DNA from: Piscicola geometra
Lineage: Eukaryota > Annelida > Clitellata > Hirudinida > Piscicolidae
Direction of reading: 5' to 3'
DNA: 64,000 nt
NCBI GenBank assembly: GCA_943735955.1
Contig: OX030956.1
Coordinates: 4,802,912-4,866,911 of the forward strand
In this document: positions 23,450-61,921 of the stretch, in pieces
Layout: the number at the start of each line of letters is the position of its first letter
How positions within the stretch are numbered: position 1 is the stretch's first letter
The notes under the pieces: generated by a model
Database searches by the model: none
Told to the model about the DNA's origin: nothing
Seen by the model: only the letters and a program-made list of their open reading frames with translations
Position numbers and translations under genes: made by a program

Positions 23450-24437
23450 AAAAATTAATACATTTTTAATATTAACTTTCAATGGATTAGTTTATAATAA
23501 TTTTAAATATTTATAGATTTAAATAGTGTTTTATTTAATTATAAAATAATTTTGCAGAAAGCTGAGACTCATCTTTATGGAGAACAATATTCCGAAAAAC
23601 TGATTCCATTAATGACCTCTTGACCTTCAGAACCAGTTTATAAATAAATTAATTCTTTTTTTCAAGTTGTTCCCTCAAGATCAAAACACATCAATATTAA
23701 CGTTTTCGAATTTTTAATACTTTAAAATAATATTTATGAAATAATGAATGTACCTGTGAATGTACCACCACGTAGAATTTAATATTATTTAATATTTTAT
23801 CAAGTCAATGTAATCACTTCAACACAAACACTTTAGCTTCTGGCCCTGAGGAGAAGCCTTATCTTGTGTCTGTTGCAAACACTCGAGTATTTTGAGAAAG
23901 CCACTATGATTTTGAAATGCCAATTTCGAGTGATATCTTTTATGATCGTGAGAGTTTATGATTTCGTAAATTCAGGTGGTTTTTAAATTTTTTGAATTAA
24001 CTGCAAAATTATGTGATAATTCATTTTTTATTCAAAATAAATCTGACACCAAAGAATGAATAGATATCAAAACAATTTGATAATTCAATAAATAAATACG
24101 AGTACGAAATTAATTTTTGGTGAAATATTAAATAGTTGCTACAGTTCCTGTTATAATCAACTACACAAAATAAACATGAAATTCAAAAATAAGTTAAAGT
24201 TAATTGCGAAAAAATGCTTTAAAAAACAAAATAAATCGTAAACTTGGAAAAGATTAAACGCCGAGATGGACATGATATGACTTAAAATAACATCCTTGAG
24301 CTGCTGAAGGCAAATGTACACACAGTGCCGTAGAGTAGAAAAGAGTATGTATAAAACGTCGTTCAAAAAATAGAATCTACGTTCGTCGGGGTTGAAAATA
24401 AAACACAAATAATTCCTAAGAGCGAACAAAGAGATGC
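23450..24437. other. Convergent 3' intergenic region
   Basis: Lies between the stops of the + gene (23449) and the DOT1 gene (24438, minus). It holds AATAAA on + at 23643-23648 and on minus at 24032-24027, as expected for two converging transcripts. No other gene was seen. Confidence 0.5.
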
Positions 24438-42387
<17,950 letters not shown>

Positions 42388-42944
42388 GTAGCCGAAAATC
42401 CTAAAAATTCAAATCTAATAATGTGGAAAATGCTTTTTGAGAGCATTTGAATTTCAACTAAAACAACTCCATCATAAATTTGTTTGCTACAACTCATCGA
42501 CCGCGGGAACTAAACAAACGGTGCACAAATTTGTTTAAAGCGACATTCATCACGTGATAGGTATAATTTTGAAAAAGCGCTTCATTAAAAATTATCTTTT
42601 AATTTCTTTTTAAAATATAGAAAAAAAACATAAAAGTAGAATATATGGAGAATAATAGTTATTTTTTACCTTACAAGATATTGTCTCAATAAACGATATC
42701 TCAGGAAATTTTGGTCATAGGCCTAAACTTCACGACCAGATCAAATTGGTTTTGCCCTCAGCACTCTCACTGAAGGTTTGTATTGACATTTTTTTCAAAT
42801 TTCATATTTTGTTTGCAGATGGGTATTGTTGTTGAAGCTGTGAATTGCATATTCTTGCACAAAATACGATTTTAAAACATAATTTTAGAATGATTTGTTT
42901 ATTTTTTATTATTGAAACTAACAACAAGGTTTCGTTTAAGCTAC

Positions 42945-43235
42945 AAATAACTGTTAAAAGCGAATTATTCAGACCAAAAAACTTGTTCATACGCTTTTTC
43001 ATGCATGCATTACCATTTTAAAACAAAATGGACTCAAAAATATTTTTGTGAAAATGACAACGATATTTAAGATTTTTATAAAGTTGATATTAGCTGCTAA
43101 AACTGAATTATTTAGATCGAAAAACTTTTTAACACGTTTTTATCATGCACGAATTACCATTTTTTATACTAAATAAACAAATCGAAAATGACATCGGTAT
43201 GAGCTCAAAGGATTTTATAAAGTTGAGAATAACTG
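42945..43235 (+). repeat. Diverged tandem duplication, two units of about 142 bp
   Basis: Segments around 42955-43085 and 43097-43230 share ordered blocks: GAATTATT(C/T)AGA(C/T)C(A/G)AAAAAC, TTTT-CATGCA-GAATTACCATTTT or GCATTACCATTTT, AAAATGACA(A/T)CG, and ATTTTTATAAAGTTGA or GATTTTATAAAGTTGA. Divergence is high, so this is an old duplication. Confidence 0.7.
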
Positions 43236-43840
43236 AAAAAGAAATTGAAACCAAAAATAATAAGTGCTAGATTTTATTTAACAAAACTCGAAAATAGACG
43301 TTGTTTGCAGCTCTTGCTCCTGTGACAAACTCTTTCCAGATGCTTTTCCAGTATGAACGTGCAACAAGGTTGAGGAGTTAATAATATGCAATTATTTCAT
43401 ATTTACAAAAGAGCCTTCATAAATATTAGCATTCACTATCTTTCATCAATTTTTGAATTTAAGCTTTTTAGAAAAACGATATAAATCTCTTCCTGCTCAT
43501 GTTTCAAAAAATCTTTGTGAACACAATAAATTATTTAATTTCTGATCCACTCGCTAGAGGAACTCGACAAAAGTAAACTCTTAAAATCGAACAATGTGAA
43601 AAGTTAGTTCCATTAGCTTTTAAACTGTTTCTTTGTAAAAATATCTACGATAAAATAGCTCCATCAAAAAAATAAAGAATTTTTTTCAAATATTTTTTTG
43701 ATAAGGTACAAACATCGGATGTTCTCAAAATGAGTACGAACATTCATGTAAAAACAATAAAAGTTGTAAATGGTGAATTGAAAAAATATAAAACCGCAAA
43801 TAATAAGATGATGAAAAAACTCATCCTTACACTTGACTGA

Positions 43841-43915
43841 CCAATCATACAAATCCCTCGCCGACCAATCAACAACTCCAATAGCAACCACGTGACAGTG
43901 ACACCAATGACGTCA
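43841..43915. promoter_or_regulatory. CCAAT/E-box/CRE cluster, candidate DOT1 promoter
   Basis: Four CCAAT pentamers (43841, 43865, 43878, 43904), one CACGTG E-box (43889-43894) and a full palindromic CRE TGACGTCA (43908-43915) fall within 75 bases. NF-Y, USF/MYC-type bHLH and CREB/ATF factors bind these sites in animals. The cluster lies 1.45 kb ahead of the DOT1 ATG, compatible with a 5' UTR intron ending at the TTTTTAG before 42395. The assignment to DOT1 is inference. Confidence 0.5.
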
Positions 43916-44164
43916 CAAGTCAAATTTTCTAATGAAAAGTAACATTAAGCCATCACTGCCAGACTCCATTTCATTTTATTATGTTTTCTATTTTTCTTTT
44001 TTTTATATATTTACTTATTTCGCCAAAATATCACAAAATATTAAAAAATTTTGAACGGTGCTTCAAAGTTCAAAATGAATTTATCCTTCTTTAGATGTTT
44101 GAATTTCAATACAATTTTAATGATATCTTGGAGAACTTTCTAATTTTTCAAAGACTCGCATAAT

Positions 44165-46536
44165 TTCGAATTGCTTAGGTGTGATTGTACTGGAGATGCA
44201 AGTAGTGATTGTACTGGAGATGCATGTGTGATTGTACTGGAGATGCATGTGTGATTGTACTGGAGATGCATGTGTGATTGTACTGGAGATGCATGTGTGA
44301 TTGTACTGGAGATGCAAGTAGCGATTGTACTGGAGATGCAAGTAGTGATTGTACTGGAGATGCAAGTAGTGATTGTACTGGAGATGCATGTGTGATTGTA
44401 CTGGAGATGCAAGTAGTGATTGTACTGGAGATGCATGTGTGATTGTACTGGAGATGCATGTGTGATTGTACTGGAGATGCATGTGTGATTGTACTGGAGA
44501 TGCATGTGTGATTGTACTGGAGATGCATGTGTGATTGTACTGGAGATGCAAGTAGTGATTGTACTGGAGATGCATGTGTGATTGTACTGGAGATGCATGT
44601 GTGATTGTACTGGAGATGCATGTGTGATTGTACTGGAGATGCAAGTAGTGATTGTACTGGAGATGCATGTGTGATCGTACTGGAGATGCATGTGTGATTG
44701 TACTGGAGATGCAAGTGTGACTGTACTGGAGATGCATGTGTGATTGTACTGGAGATGCATGTGTGATTGTACTGGAGATGCATGTGCGATTGAAGGAGAT
44801 GCAAGTGTGATTGTACTGGAGATGCATGTGTGATTGTACTGGAGATGCAAGTAGTGATTGTACTGGAGATGGAAGTAGTGATTGTACTGGAGAGGCATGT
44901 GTGATTGTTTTGGAGATGCATGGGTGATTGTACTGGAGATGCAAGTAGTGATTGTACTGGAGATGCATGTGTGATTGTACTGGAGATGCAAGTAGTGATT
45001 GTACTGGAGATGCATGTGTGATTGTACTGCAGATGCAAGTAGTGATTGTACTGGAGATGCATGTGTGATTGTACTGGAGATGCAAGTAGTGATTGTACTG
45101 GAGATGCATGTGTGACTGTACTGGAGATGCATGTGTGATTGTACTGGAGATGCATGTGTGACTGTACTGGAGATGCATGTGTGATTGTACTGGAGATGCA
45201 TGTGTGATTGTACTGGAGATGCATGTGTGATTGTACTGGAGATGCATGTGTGATTGTACTGGAGATGCATGTGTGATTGTACTGGAGATGCATGTGTGAT
45301 TGTACTGGAGATGCATGTGTGATTGTACTGGAGATGCATGTGTGATTGTACTGGAGATGCATGTGCGATTGAAGGAGATGCAAGTGTGATTGTACTGGAG
45401 ATGCATGTGTGATTGTACTGGAGATGCAAGTAGTGATTGTACTGGAGATGGAAGTAGTGATTGTACTGGAGAGGCATGTGTGATTGTTTTGGAGATGCAT
45501 GGGTGATTGTACTGGAGATGCAAGTAGTGATTGTACTGGAGATGCATGTGTGATTGTACTGGAGATGCAAGTAGTGATTGTACTGGAGATGCATGTGTGA
45601 TTGTACTGGAGAGGCATGTGTGACTGTACTGGAGATGCATGTGTAATTGTACTGGAGATGCATGTGTGACTGTACTGGAGATGCATGTGTGATTGTACTG
45701 GAGATGCATGTGTGATTGTACTGGAGATGCATGTGCGATTGAAGGAGATGCAAGTGTGATTGTACTGGAGATGCATGTGTGATTGTACTGGAGATGCAAG
45801 TAGTGATTGTACTGGAGATGGAAGTAGTGATTGTACTGGAGAGGCATGTGTGATTGTTTTGGAGATGCATGGGTGATTGTACTGGAGATGCAAGTAGTGA
45901 TTGTACTGGAGATGCATGTGTGATTGTACTGGAGATGCAAGTAGTGATTGTACTGGAGATGCATGTGTGATTGTACTGGAGAGGCATGTGTGACTGTACT
46001 GGAGATGCATGTGTGATTGTACTGGAGAGGCATGTGTGACTGTACTGGAGATGCATGTGTGATTGTACTGGAGATGCATGTGTGATTGTACTGGAGATGC
46101 ATGTGTGATTGTACTGGAGATGCATGTGTGATTGTACTGGAGATGCATGTGTGATTGTACTGGAGAGGCATGTGTGATTGTACTGCAGATGCAAGTAGTG
46201 ATTGTACTGGAGATGCATGTGTGATTGTACTGGAGATGCATGTGTGATTGTACTGGAGATGCATGTGTGATTGTACTGGAGATGCATGTGTGATTGTACT
46301 GGAGATGCATGTGTGATTGTACTGGAGATGCATGTGTGATTGTACTGGAGATGCATGTGTGATTGTACTGGAGATGCATGTGTGATTGTACTGGAGATGC
46401 ATGTGTGATTGTACTGGAGATGCATGTGTGATTGTACTGGAGATGCATGTGTGATTGTACTGCAGATGCATGTGTGATTGTACTGGAGATGCATGTGTGA
46501 TTGTACTGGAGATGCATGTGTGATTGTACTGGAAAG
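44165..46536 (+). repeat. 23-bp satellite with higher-order structure, about 102 copies
   Basis: The unit GATTGTACTGGAGATGCATG plus TGT alternates with a variant ending AAGTAGT in place of ATGTGT. Rare variants (GCGATTGAAGGAG, GGAAGTAGT, GAGAGGCATG, GATTGTTTTGGAG, CATGGGTGA) recur together in the same order at about 44783-44930, 45362-45508 and 45732-45870. Long blocks have therefore been copied as well as single units. A 23-bp stop-free unit leaves all three minus frames open over about 790 codons; these are not genes. Confidence 0.97.
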
Positions 46537-47340
46537 TGTTTGCCTTGCACGGGTGCACGCCTTCAATTACAGCACCACTGCCCCGAGTCATAGCTCTCAT
46601 TAAAGGCAACACTGCTTTTGCATTATCCCCCCTCTCCAGCTCTCCATCTTTCAATTCAGAATTTCTCTCGCCTCTACAGCGCCGTGTAACTTCTTTTTTG
46701 ATCTTTTTTTTGAAAATATATACATTTTGAGCATTCATTTATCTTTCCATCTTTCATCTTCATCTTTCAATGATCACTATGGTAGTCTATCACATTATTG
46801 ACATATCATTCCTATACTCATATTTCTTGAAATTATCAGGGTTTTTTCGATTTATTTTAATTAAAAAATCCCTCTCCACCAATGAAGTAGTACTAGTAAT
46901 AAAGGGGTCATTGGGAAGAGAAAGAGTAGTAATGGGAGTTGTGGGAGTGGAGAAAGTTGAGTAGTGATAACAGGAGTGTTAATGGAGGTGGCCGTGGTGG
47001 TGGTGAGAAAGAAATGGAAGTTGAAAGCGCGCATTAAAGAACTTAAGTGTCGTTAGGAAGACGCCCTGCCTGTCTGATCAAGTGCTAGGAGTGGCTTGTT
47101 AGGCAGGTAATGTTTCCAAACCGGTAAGCTTGGTGTCTTTCTTTTTGATTTCTTTGAATTCTATTAAGTTAATTTTTTTAATTATAGAATACTTTCTTTT
47201 TTCTATATTTTGAATATTATAGAAAAATATATTATCCACGAAGATATTAGCTTAAACTGATGATGAAAACAGAATGACTGTTTTTAAATAATTTTAACAT
47301 TAAAATATTAAGGGTAAAAATTTTTCTCAATTGTTTATGT
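46537..47340. other. Intergenic
   Basis: Unique sequence after the satellite, including a short GC-richer stretch at about 46990-47130. No supported feature. Confidence 0.4.
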
Positions 47341-47343
47341 TTT

Positions 47344-48063
47344 TTAAACAAAATTTAAATCACTGAAAATCATATTCAATTTCTTAATTTCCAAAAACGT
47401 CAGCAGCCTCACCGACGAGTAGGTCTTATTGGCAGTAATAGCACATGATACTCTGTCAATAACGGTTCTCTGCGACAAATTGCCCTTGCGAATGGGCCTA
47501 CCGGATGCTGCCGCGTCACGACACATCTCCTCGTCTTGGTGAGTTTTTGTTATGGCAGTTTCGCTTAGACTTGTGCTGAAGTGAATTTTTACACAATCAT
47601 GCAAAAACATCACGGGTAGAATTTTTCAGCAACTTTTTGATTTAACACTTAGTTTTAAAGTCTCCAATAAAGTCATGTTGAATTCTCCTACTAATCCTCC
47701 TTGCATCCTTCCTCCTTCCACCACGTCACCGTAATGAAAGCACGTCTGCTCTGAAGTGACTGATTCCTTCTCATCACGGCATATACGAAACTCCATACCA
47801 TACTTATAAACATACAATTGTTCCAGGCAATAATCTATACAAACATCATCAATCCGAGCGCATAATACGGTATTCACTGCTCCCAAACAGCTTTGTTCGT
47901 GGGCGCCTGTCAGACCATCACTCATTTGAGCTTGTGCTTCGGTGTGCTTGTGAGCATCAGAGGCAAACTTTTGAGACAATTTAAAGTAGATATAATCGAC
48001 AAAAAAAGTTAGATTTATTGATAGATTAGATTTTTCTTCTTCCACATCAACGTCATTATTACT
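47344..48063 (-). CDS. Hypothetical open segments, possibly exons of an unknown gene
   Basis: Two neighbouring minus-strand open segments, 48063-47626 and about 47613-47344. The first reads from SNNDVDVEEEKSNLSINL through DAHKHTEAQAQMSDG, SCLGAVNTVLCARIDDVCID and FRICRDEKESVTSEQT to KSKSC and a stop. It contains several cysteines and N-glycosylation sequons (NLS, NMT), and its upstream edge TTACTACT does not give a clear acceptor. The second contains DEEMCRDAAASGRPIRKGN and RVSCAITANK. Composition is less AT-rich than the flanks, which suggests coding selection, but no domain was recognised and the two may be unrelated. Confidence 0.3.
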
Positions 48064-48069
48064 GAAAAG

Positions 48070-49400
48070 TAAATAGAAAATCTAATAATATTAGGTTGTT
48101 CAAGCGTAGTTGTAACTAAATGACTCGCTGACAAAGTCATTCAAAAATCAATACATGAAGATCTACTGATCACGCTTAGAAAAAAATAATATAATAAAAA
48201 GATGTGAAAACAAGATAAGAATGATTTAAAGAATAAAAAATATATAAATATATATAAAAAATATAAAAAAGAGGAAAATGAATTTAAATGGAAATTCTCT
48301 TAACTGTAAAGCCTTCATTACCTAATCAGTATTTCTTAATGAATCAATCTAAAAACTACAAGTTTTAGATTTTATTGGAATAACTTCACAATAAATGAAT
48401 TCATAACAAGCAATGGTGGATGGTCAGATGAATTTCTTGATATATTTAAGCACCAATCGGCGGTCGAAGTGTGTTCCAAGGGGTGATTGAGGAGTCAGAC
48501 GTGAATAATGCAATAGAAGCTGTTTTTGACTTTTAAACTGAGAATGTAAAAGAAAGGCTGCTACTGTTGCAAGAAACCTGATTTCAAAACCAAGCTGTTC
48601 ATCTCAATCATTTTTAATAAACTTTAAAAAACAATTTTTAGATAAAATGAATGAAAGAGTTTTTTGTTGCCAAAGTATAACATGTTTGTTTCAAATAAAA
48701 TTTATGAGAAAATATTGAAAACATGAAATCAGTTTTCTAAGAGTTGAGAAAGCTAGAGTCATTGCTGAGACAATAATGACACAATACTGCTCACACGGCC
48801 AGTCGCAACAAAGATTGAAAAAAAGATTTTTTACTTTAAAAACCTAAAGAGAAGCCGTTTTGATTTGATCTTCGAAGCAGGCCACACGAATGCTCATTTC
48901 TAATCCGACACCCACCCACACTAAAATACACGCAAGCACACACGAAAAATAAAAACAAATATGTATTTATGATTGTATTATATAGGTTGACGTAGCAATC
49001 TGATGAGGATAATGAAAGCCAAAGAGCTTCCGGCGAAGGGATCATTGATGCATCTCAAAAAAATAAAAACTGTCATCGATACTTGCAACGGAAGGCTCAG
49101 TCGATAGATGCTATCATGGTCTTTATTAGTCTGGCTCCTCCGTTCGTGGGTGTACTTTTTAGTGCTTCCAGAAACTCGAAAGTGTCCACTGGCGTCAGCA
49201 TTCAAGAAACAAGAAGCTGTATTCAGGGCGGGTGCAATTGAGGCTTCATGCAGTCGAAGAAAGGCTAATCCAACCATGATAGGCTTCCACAAGCATCTTT
49301 GTACATCATGACAAATAAATCCTTAGACCCCTCTTTAGCTCTTACACTCTAGGTTTCAATAAGCAAATCAACAATTTTATCGCTAAAGTCTCTTCTATTG
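48070..49400. other. Intergenic
   Basis: AT-rich, then a moderately GC-balanced stretch at 48980-49310 open on both strands for about 100 codons (minus: SGHFRVSGSTKKYTHERRS). No family motif was recognised; it may be a mobile-element relic. Confidence 0.35.
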
Positions 49401-49600
49401 ATTGCCTCGAAGGTTTATTTTTATCAGGCGCCAGACAAACATCTTGCATTAATGACAATCCACTCAAAATCAATCTTTACAATTTTTCAAAAAAATATTT
49501 TCTACTTTTTTTGTCAAGATTTTTTCATAATTTTCTAGCAGGAAATAATTGTAGAAAGAGGTTTTATAAAAGCGATGGAAGCAAATCGTCACTCTACTAC

Positions 49601-51934
49601 TTAGAAACTGCCTGTGTAGATGGACCTCACAACACTGTGTTCTAAGTAAGCCTCCATGTTGTTCTGGGGACAGTCGACAGAAGAGCTGCAATGTTCAAGA
49701 GAGGATTTGCAAACGGAGTGTTTGCGTGCTTTCGTGCAGCTGTTGAAACGTTCCTGGACACTTCCTTCTTCATGCAAGCTATGGCGCCTTGATTTTTGTT
49801 TGTCAAAAGAGGTTCCATTTGTTTCTGAATTTCTATCTGATAGTTGATTGTTTTCATCGTCATTGTTGTTTTCAATGTTGTTGTTAAAGTCGGGAAAATT
49901 ATGAGCTTTCAGAACGGTGTCAGCTGCTTTTGATTCTCGGCTCCTTAAAGGCGAGTTAAGATGTGAAAAGAAGAAATGGTCGCTTCTAAGGTTTCCACAC
50001 ACTTCTTCCAGCCCTGTATGTTGCCTATTGACACCGTCATCGAAGGTTTTATCACAAAAATCATTCGTCTTGCCGCCACAACCTTGCAACTGTGCACGAC
50101 AAATCGCTTTTACTCTGGATGGTATTTCCAACTTGTTATAAGAAAGGCTACAGTCTGCAACAATATTGCCAGGTCTGTCGTCAATTTTGGTGTAGAATTC
50201 TTTGTTTTCGGAAGTCAAGATGTCGAATTGGGAGAAACCTGGTGTACTATTTCTTAGTTTTTCAGTGAAGCTCGCCTGGTATGCGTTTAGTTTGGCCTGG
50301 GTGTCAACATCATCATCATGATCAGGATCACAATCATTACTTATGACGTCATATTTGTCATCCGCACTTTCAACATACGTCAGACTGCCATCATCATCAT
50401 CATCATCATCTTCCTCGTCGTCATCAGCATTATGATTCTTGTTGTTGTTGTTGTTGCTGTGGTTACAATTACTTTTATTTTTCGGTTGCCAAAAGACTTT
50501 GTTTTCTTTCTTGAGCCTCCTTCTTGCGTTAGCGAACCAAGTAGACACCTTGAAAAATGAATTTTTGTAAACTTTCAAAATTCAATATTTTCAAAAAAAG
50601 TTCTATAAGGAATCTTGAGCGTATTAAAAACTCTCTCGAGCACCTCTTTCAACTTCAAAACCCATTCTACCCACCCTCAAACCTGCGTCAAAGTCATTTT
50701 GGTGATGATAGCAAGCATTATTTTCTCTCCTTTGCTCGGATAAGGGTTGCTCATGTGCTCTTGCAGCCAGTTCTTCAAAGTACTTGTTGATTCCCTCGTG
50801 GCATTTTTGCGTCTGCTTTCGTAGCTGGAGAAACTGTTGTGGTGGTGGTCGGAGGTGACACGGGTAGTGCCATTAGCGCTCTGTCATTCTATATTTTAAA
50901 GCGCTTTATAAATTTATTTGATTGATTGAGGGATGTAAGTGCTGTTAAAGCTGAAATTAGTGGAAGTTAAGTCTCTTACCCTGAGACGTGTGAGAAAGGC
51001 ATGGAGGTAGCCGAGGCAAATGAAGAAATGGAGACAGGTGGAATTGCTATGTTGTTGTTGTTATAGTTGTTGTAATTTTTGGTAAAAGAAGAAGCGGGTT
51101 GTTGGAAATTACGATGTTGTAGAGGAATATGTTGTTGGTATTGTTGCTGTTGTAGTTGTTGCTTTTGGAAGTTTTTCAGATGCTGTTGTTGTGTTAGTGA
51201 CCACCAGTTGTGGGTTAGTCTGGAGTTGTAGTTGTGCCATGCAGAAAGACTGGCGTAGGATGTGTCATTTCTGAAAAGATTTTCATCGTTACTACTGCTG
51301 TTGTTGTTGTAGTTTCCAGAGTCGTTGTTGAGGTTGGCACTGATGTTGTTGTTACTAATGATGTTGTTGTTGATGGTGTTGTTGATGGCGTTGTTGGTGG
51401 ATGAGTTGAGTTTAATGGATTTTTCATAAATTTCATCGTTAGCAAGGTAACCCTGGTTGTTGTTATTGTTGTTGAAGACGACGTTACAGTTGCTGAAGTA
51501 GTTCGAGTTGAAGAAGGGGAGCTTCCAGTGCGGGCTGGTTTCTCCGCACCTCGCTGCACTTTCTGGTTGTGGAAACTCATCGGCTTCCTTCCGGGTGTAG
51601 AAACCAGATGTGGAAGTTGAGAAGTTTTTGTTTAAGTTGTCTTGAAGGCATGTGTTCTTGGCATTTGTTTTGTCATTTTGACATTTGTTTTCGCAGCGGT
51701 AGTTGGTCTCTAAAGGCTGGTGTTGATCCGTTTTCCCTGCCTGTTGTTTAATTAATTTAATGATTAATCGACTATAAATGTTCGCTGGTTTAGCAACCAA
51801 GTCGTGTTCAAATACTTATTGCATTACTAAGTTGAATTATCAATACTCTAGCGGAAATGTAAAGACGTATGTCACTCTGCAGTCACCTCAGATGGCGGGT
51901 AGAAGCCGGAAGAGAAGCTTGAAGGGGGGTTCAT
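49601..51934 (-). CDS. Iroquois-class TALE homeobox transcription factor, 4 exons
   Basis: DNA-binding developmental regulator acting in the nucleus. Exons: 51934-51887 ([16 protein letters not shown]), 51740-50980, 50824-50683, 50548-49601. Phases agree (0, 2, 0); the sum is 1899 nt, 632 residues. The homeodomain (about residues 274-334) starts [20 protein letters not shown], carries the TALE three-residue loop [20 protein letters not shown], and continues across an intron at [21 protein letters not shown]. This split helix-3 arrangement and sequence are diagnostic of Iroquois rather than MEIS or PBC proteins. The N-terminal exon 2 is rich in Asn, Ser and Gln (poly-N, poly-Q). An acidic [14 protein letters not shown] follows the homeodomain, as in vertebrate IRX proteins. 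I do not see a clear C-terminal IRO box. A minus-strand AATAAA lies at 49419-49414. Which IRX/mirror paralogue this is cannot be told here. Confidence 0.93.
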
Positions 51935-53529
51935 TGTTCAGAACTTGGAGCAGTCCTTTTCTACTTAACACAACTACACTGATAACTTATGGAAAGTTAA
52001 AAAAGTTAGTTGATTATCTCAGTGCTAATAAATATAAATTCATCCCCGTGTAAATACCTCCACGGAAACATTTATTGCCTATCAAAAGAGACGTAGTTTT
52101 TCATTAACTTCACAAATAGTCAAAAAATTGTATAGAATAACACACAGAACAAGTCCATTGTCAACTTATATACAATGTGTCACGTGGAAGGACGATCGGA
52201 TCGTAGAACTGCCTCAACACCCATGTGTGACAGCCATGCTGATCGTTTGCGATGGACTCAATTTGAGGTTAATTCTATAATTCCATCGCTAATTCAAGCT
52301 GGTAATGATGCACTTTAAACACAATGCCTCATCCGGCCAACAGCATCTTCACCAATCACTATCCATCTTGACTCCGCCCTTCGTTAAGTGACCAATGAAC
52401 GATCAGCCTTCGTGACGCATTTAGCCAATGAAAGGCAAGCATTAGCGTGAATGCAAGACCATTCAAGTCCCTAAATGCTCAATTAGGCAGTGGTGCTTCG
52501 GAATGGGTTATTTCTTCTCTGGCCATTACCTTGTTATTAGCTTGATTCCTAAAAACGATTGAAATTGCTCTGCTGATCTAGACATTTTGCTTGAGCTTCA
52601 AAATATAATTTCAAAGACTTTTCAGGAAAATCAAGTAATAAAATGATTTTTAAAGAAATGTAGGTTTTTTTTGTTAAACAAAAAATTCAAGTTATTTATT
52701 TGAATTTATAAATGCTCGAATCAGCAAGAATCATCAACATAGAATCCATTCAAACAAACTATCGGGAAATTTATGAAAAAGTTTTTTAAAGTTACCCTAA
52801 AAAACTAATACATTTAGATTTTTTTAATTTTAAAAGTTAAAATTTTTTGAGTTATTATTTTAATTTTGACCCTTATTTCAGATATAATTTAAGCATAATA
52901 ATAATATTTTGTGGAAATTAAAATTCATGAAATTTAATTTAACATGCGTTAACAATTCAAAAAATAGTGAAAAAAACAACTAATTTAATCATTGTTTTTT
53001 CAACAAAAACTCCTATTTTTCTTAATAATACTTCGTAAAGGACGCTATACAAAAAATAAGTGATTGATTGATTGAATACCATGATTTTTAGACATTTGGA
53101 AAAATTATTGGTTGAAAGTGTTTTGAGAGTTCGTTATTTTACGGTATGGCAAGCTAGTTTGTCTATTTAAAAAAATAAGCCAAAATTTTTTTTAATGTCA
53201 CTTAAAAAGACTTAGATTTGCTGACACTCATTTACTTTTCAAAAGTTTTAGCATTTCAAGTAAATAACTGGAATGAGAATTTGGTAAACTAACTAAACAA
53301 AGTGAAACCGAATTCAAAACTTTAATCAGAGATAGTGACAAAGAATGACATTTAAAAGAGAATCGAACTTGGTTTGATCACTGAATTGACTAATTCCACT
53401 ACGTATTTATTCTAACAAATCAGCATTCGAATCAGAATTCTGAATCCGTTTTCAGACACACATGTCCAAGCACTTGTAACGGCAAGTTATCCAACTGTTC
53501 CTGAAAGTATTTGAAAGTGAATCAAAAAT
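51935..53529. other. Upstream region of the Iroquois gene
   Basis: No further exon was seen. The first 500 bases hold E-box CACGTG (about 52181) and three CCAAT boxes (52352, 52392, 52425). Beyond 52500 the sequence is AT-rich up to the SK channel 3' end. Confidence 0.5.
52352..52429. promoter_or_regulatory. CCAAT-box cluster upstream of the Iroquois gene
   Basis: CCAAT at 52352-52356, 52392-52396 and 52425-52429, with TGACGCA at 52413-52419, a CRE/AP-1-like half site. The cluster is 420-495 bases above the ATG at 51934. It resembles the 43.84-43.92 kb cluster in composition (shared ACCAATGA). Confidence 0.4.

Positions 53530-61921
<8,392 letters not shown>

Larger units (their letters stand above)
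42400..44160. other. Upstream region of the DOT1 gene
   Basis: AT-rich, without a supported gene. It holds a diverged tandem duplication (about 42945-43235), an E-box CACGTG at about 42552, and a CCAAT/E-box/CRE cluster at 43841-43915. Confidence 0.5.

Noticed and set aside
44117..46738. Three overlapping minus frames of about 800 codons
   Set aside because: They are translations of the stop-free 23-bp satellite in all three frames.
48978..49311. Overlapping open frames on both strands, about 100 and 67 codons
   Set aside because: No family motif; balanced composition hints at a mobile-element scrap but nothing diagnostic is visible.
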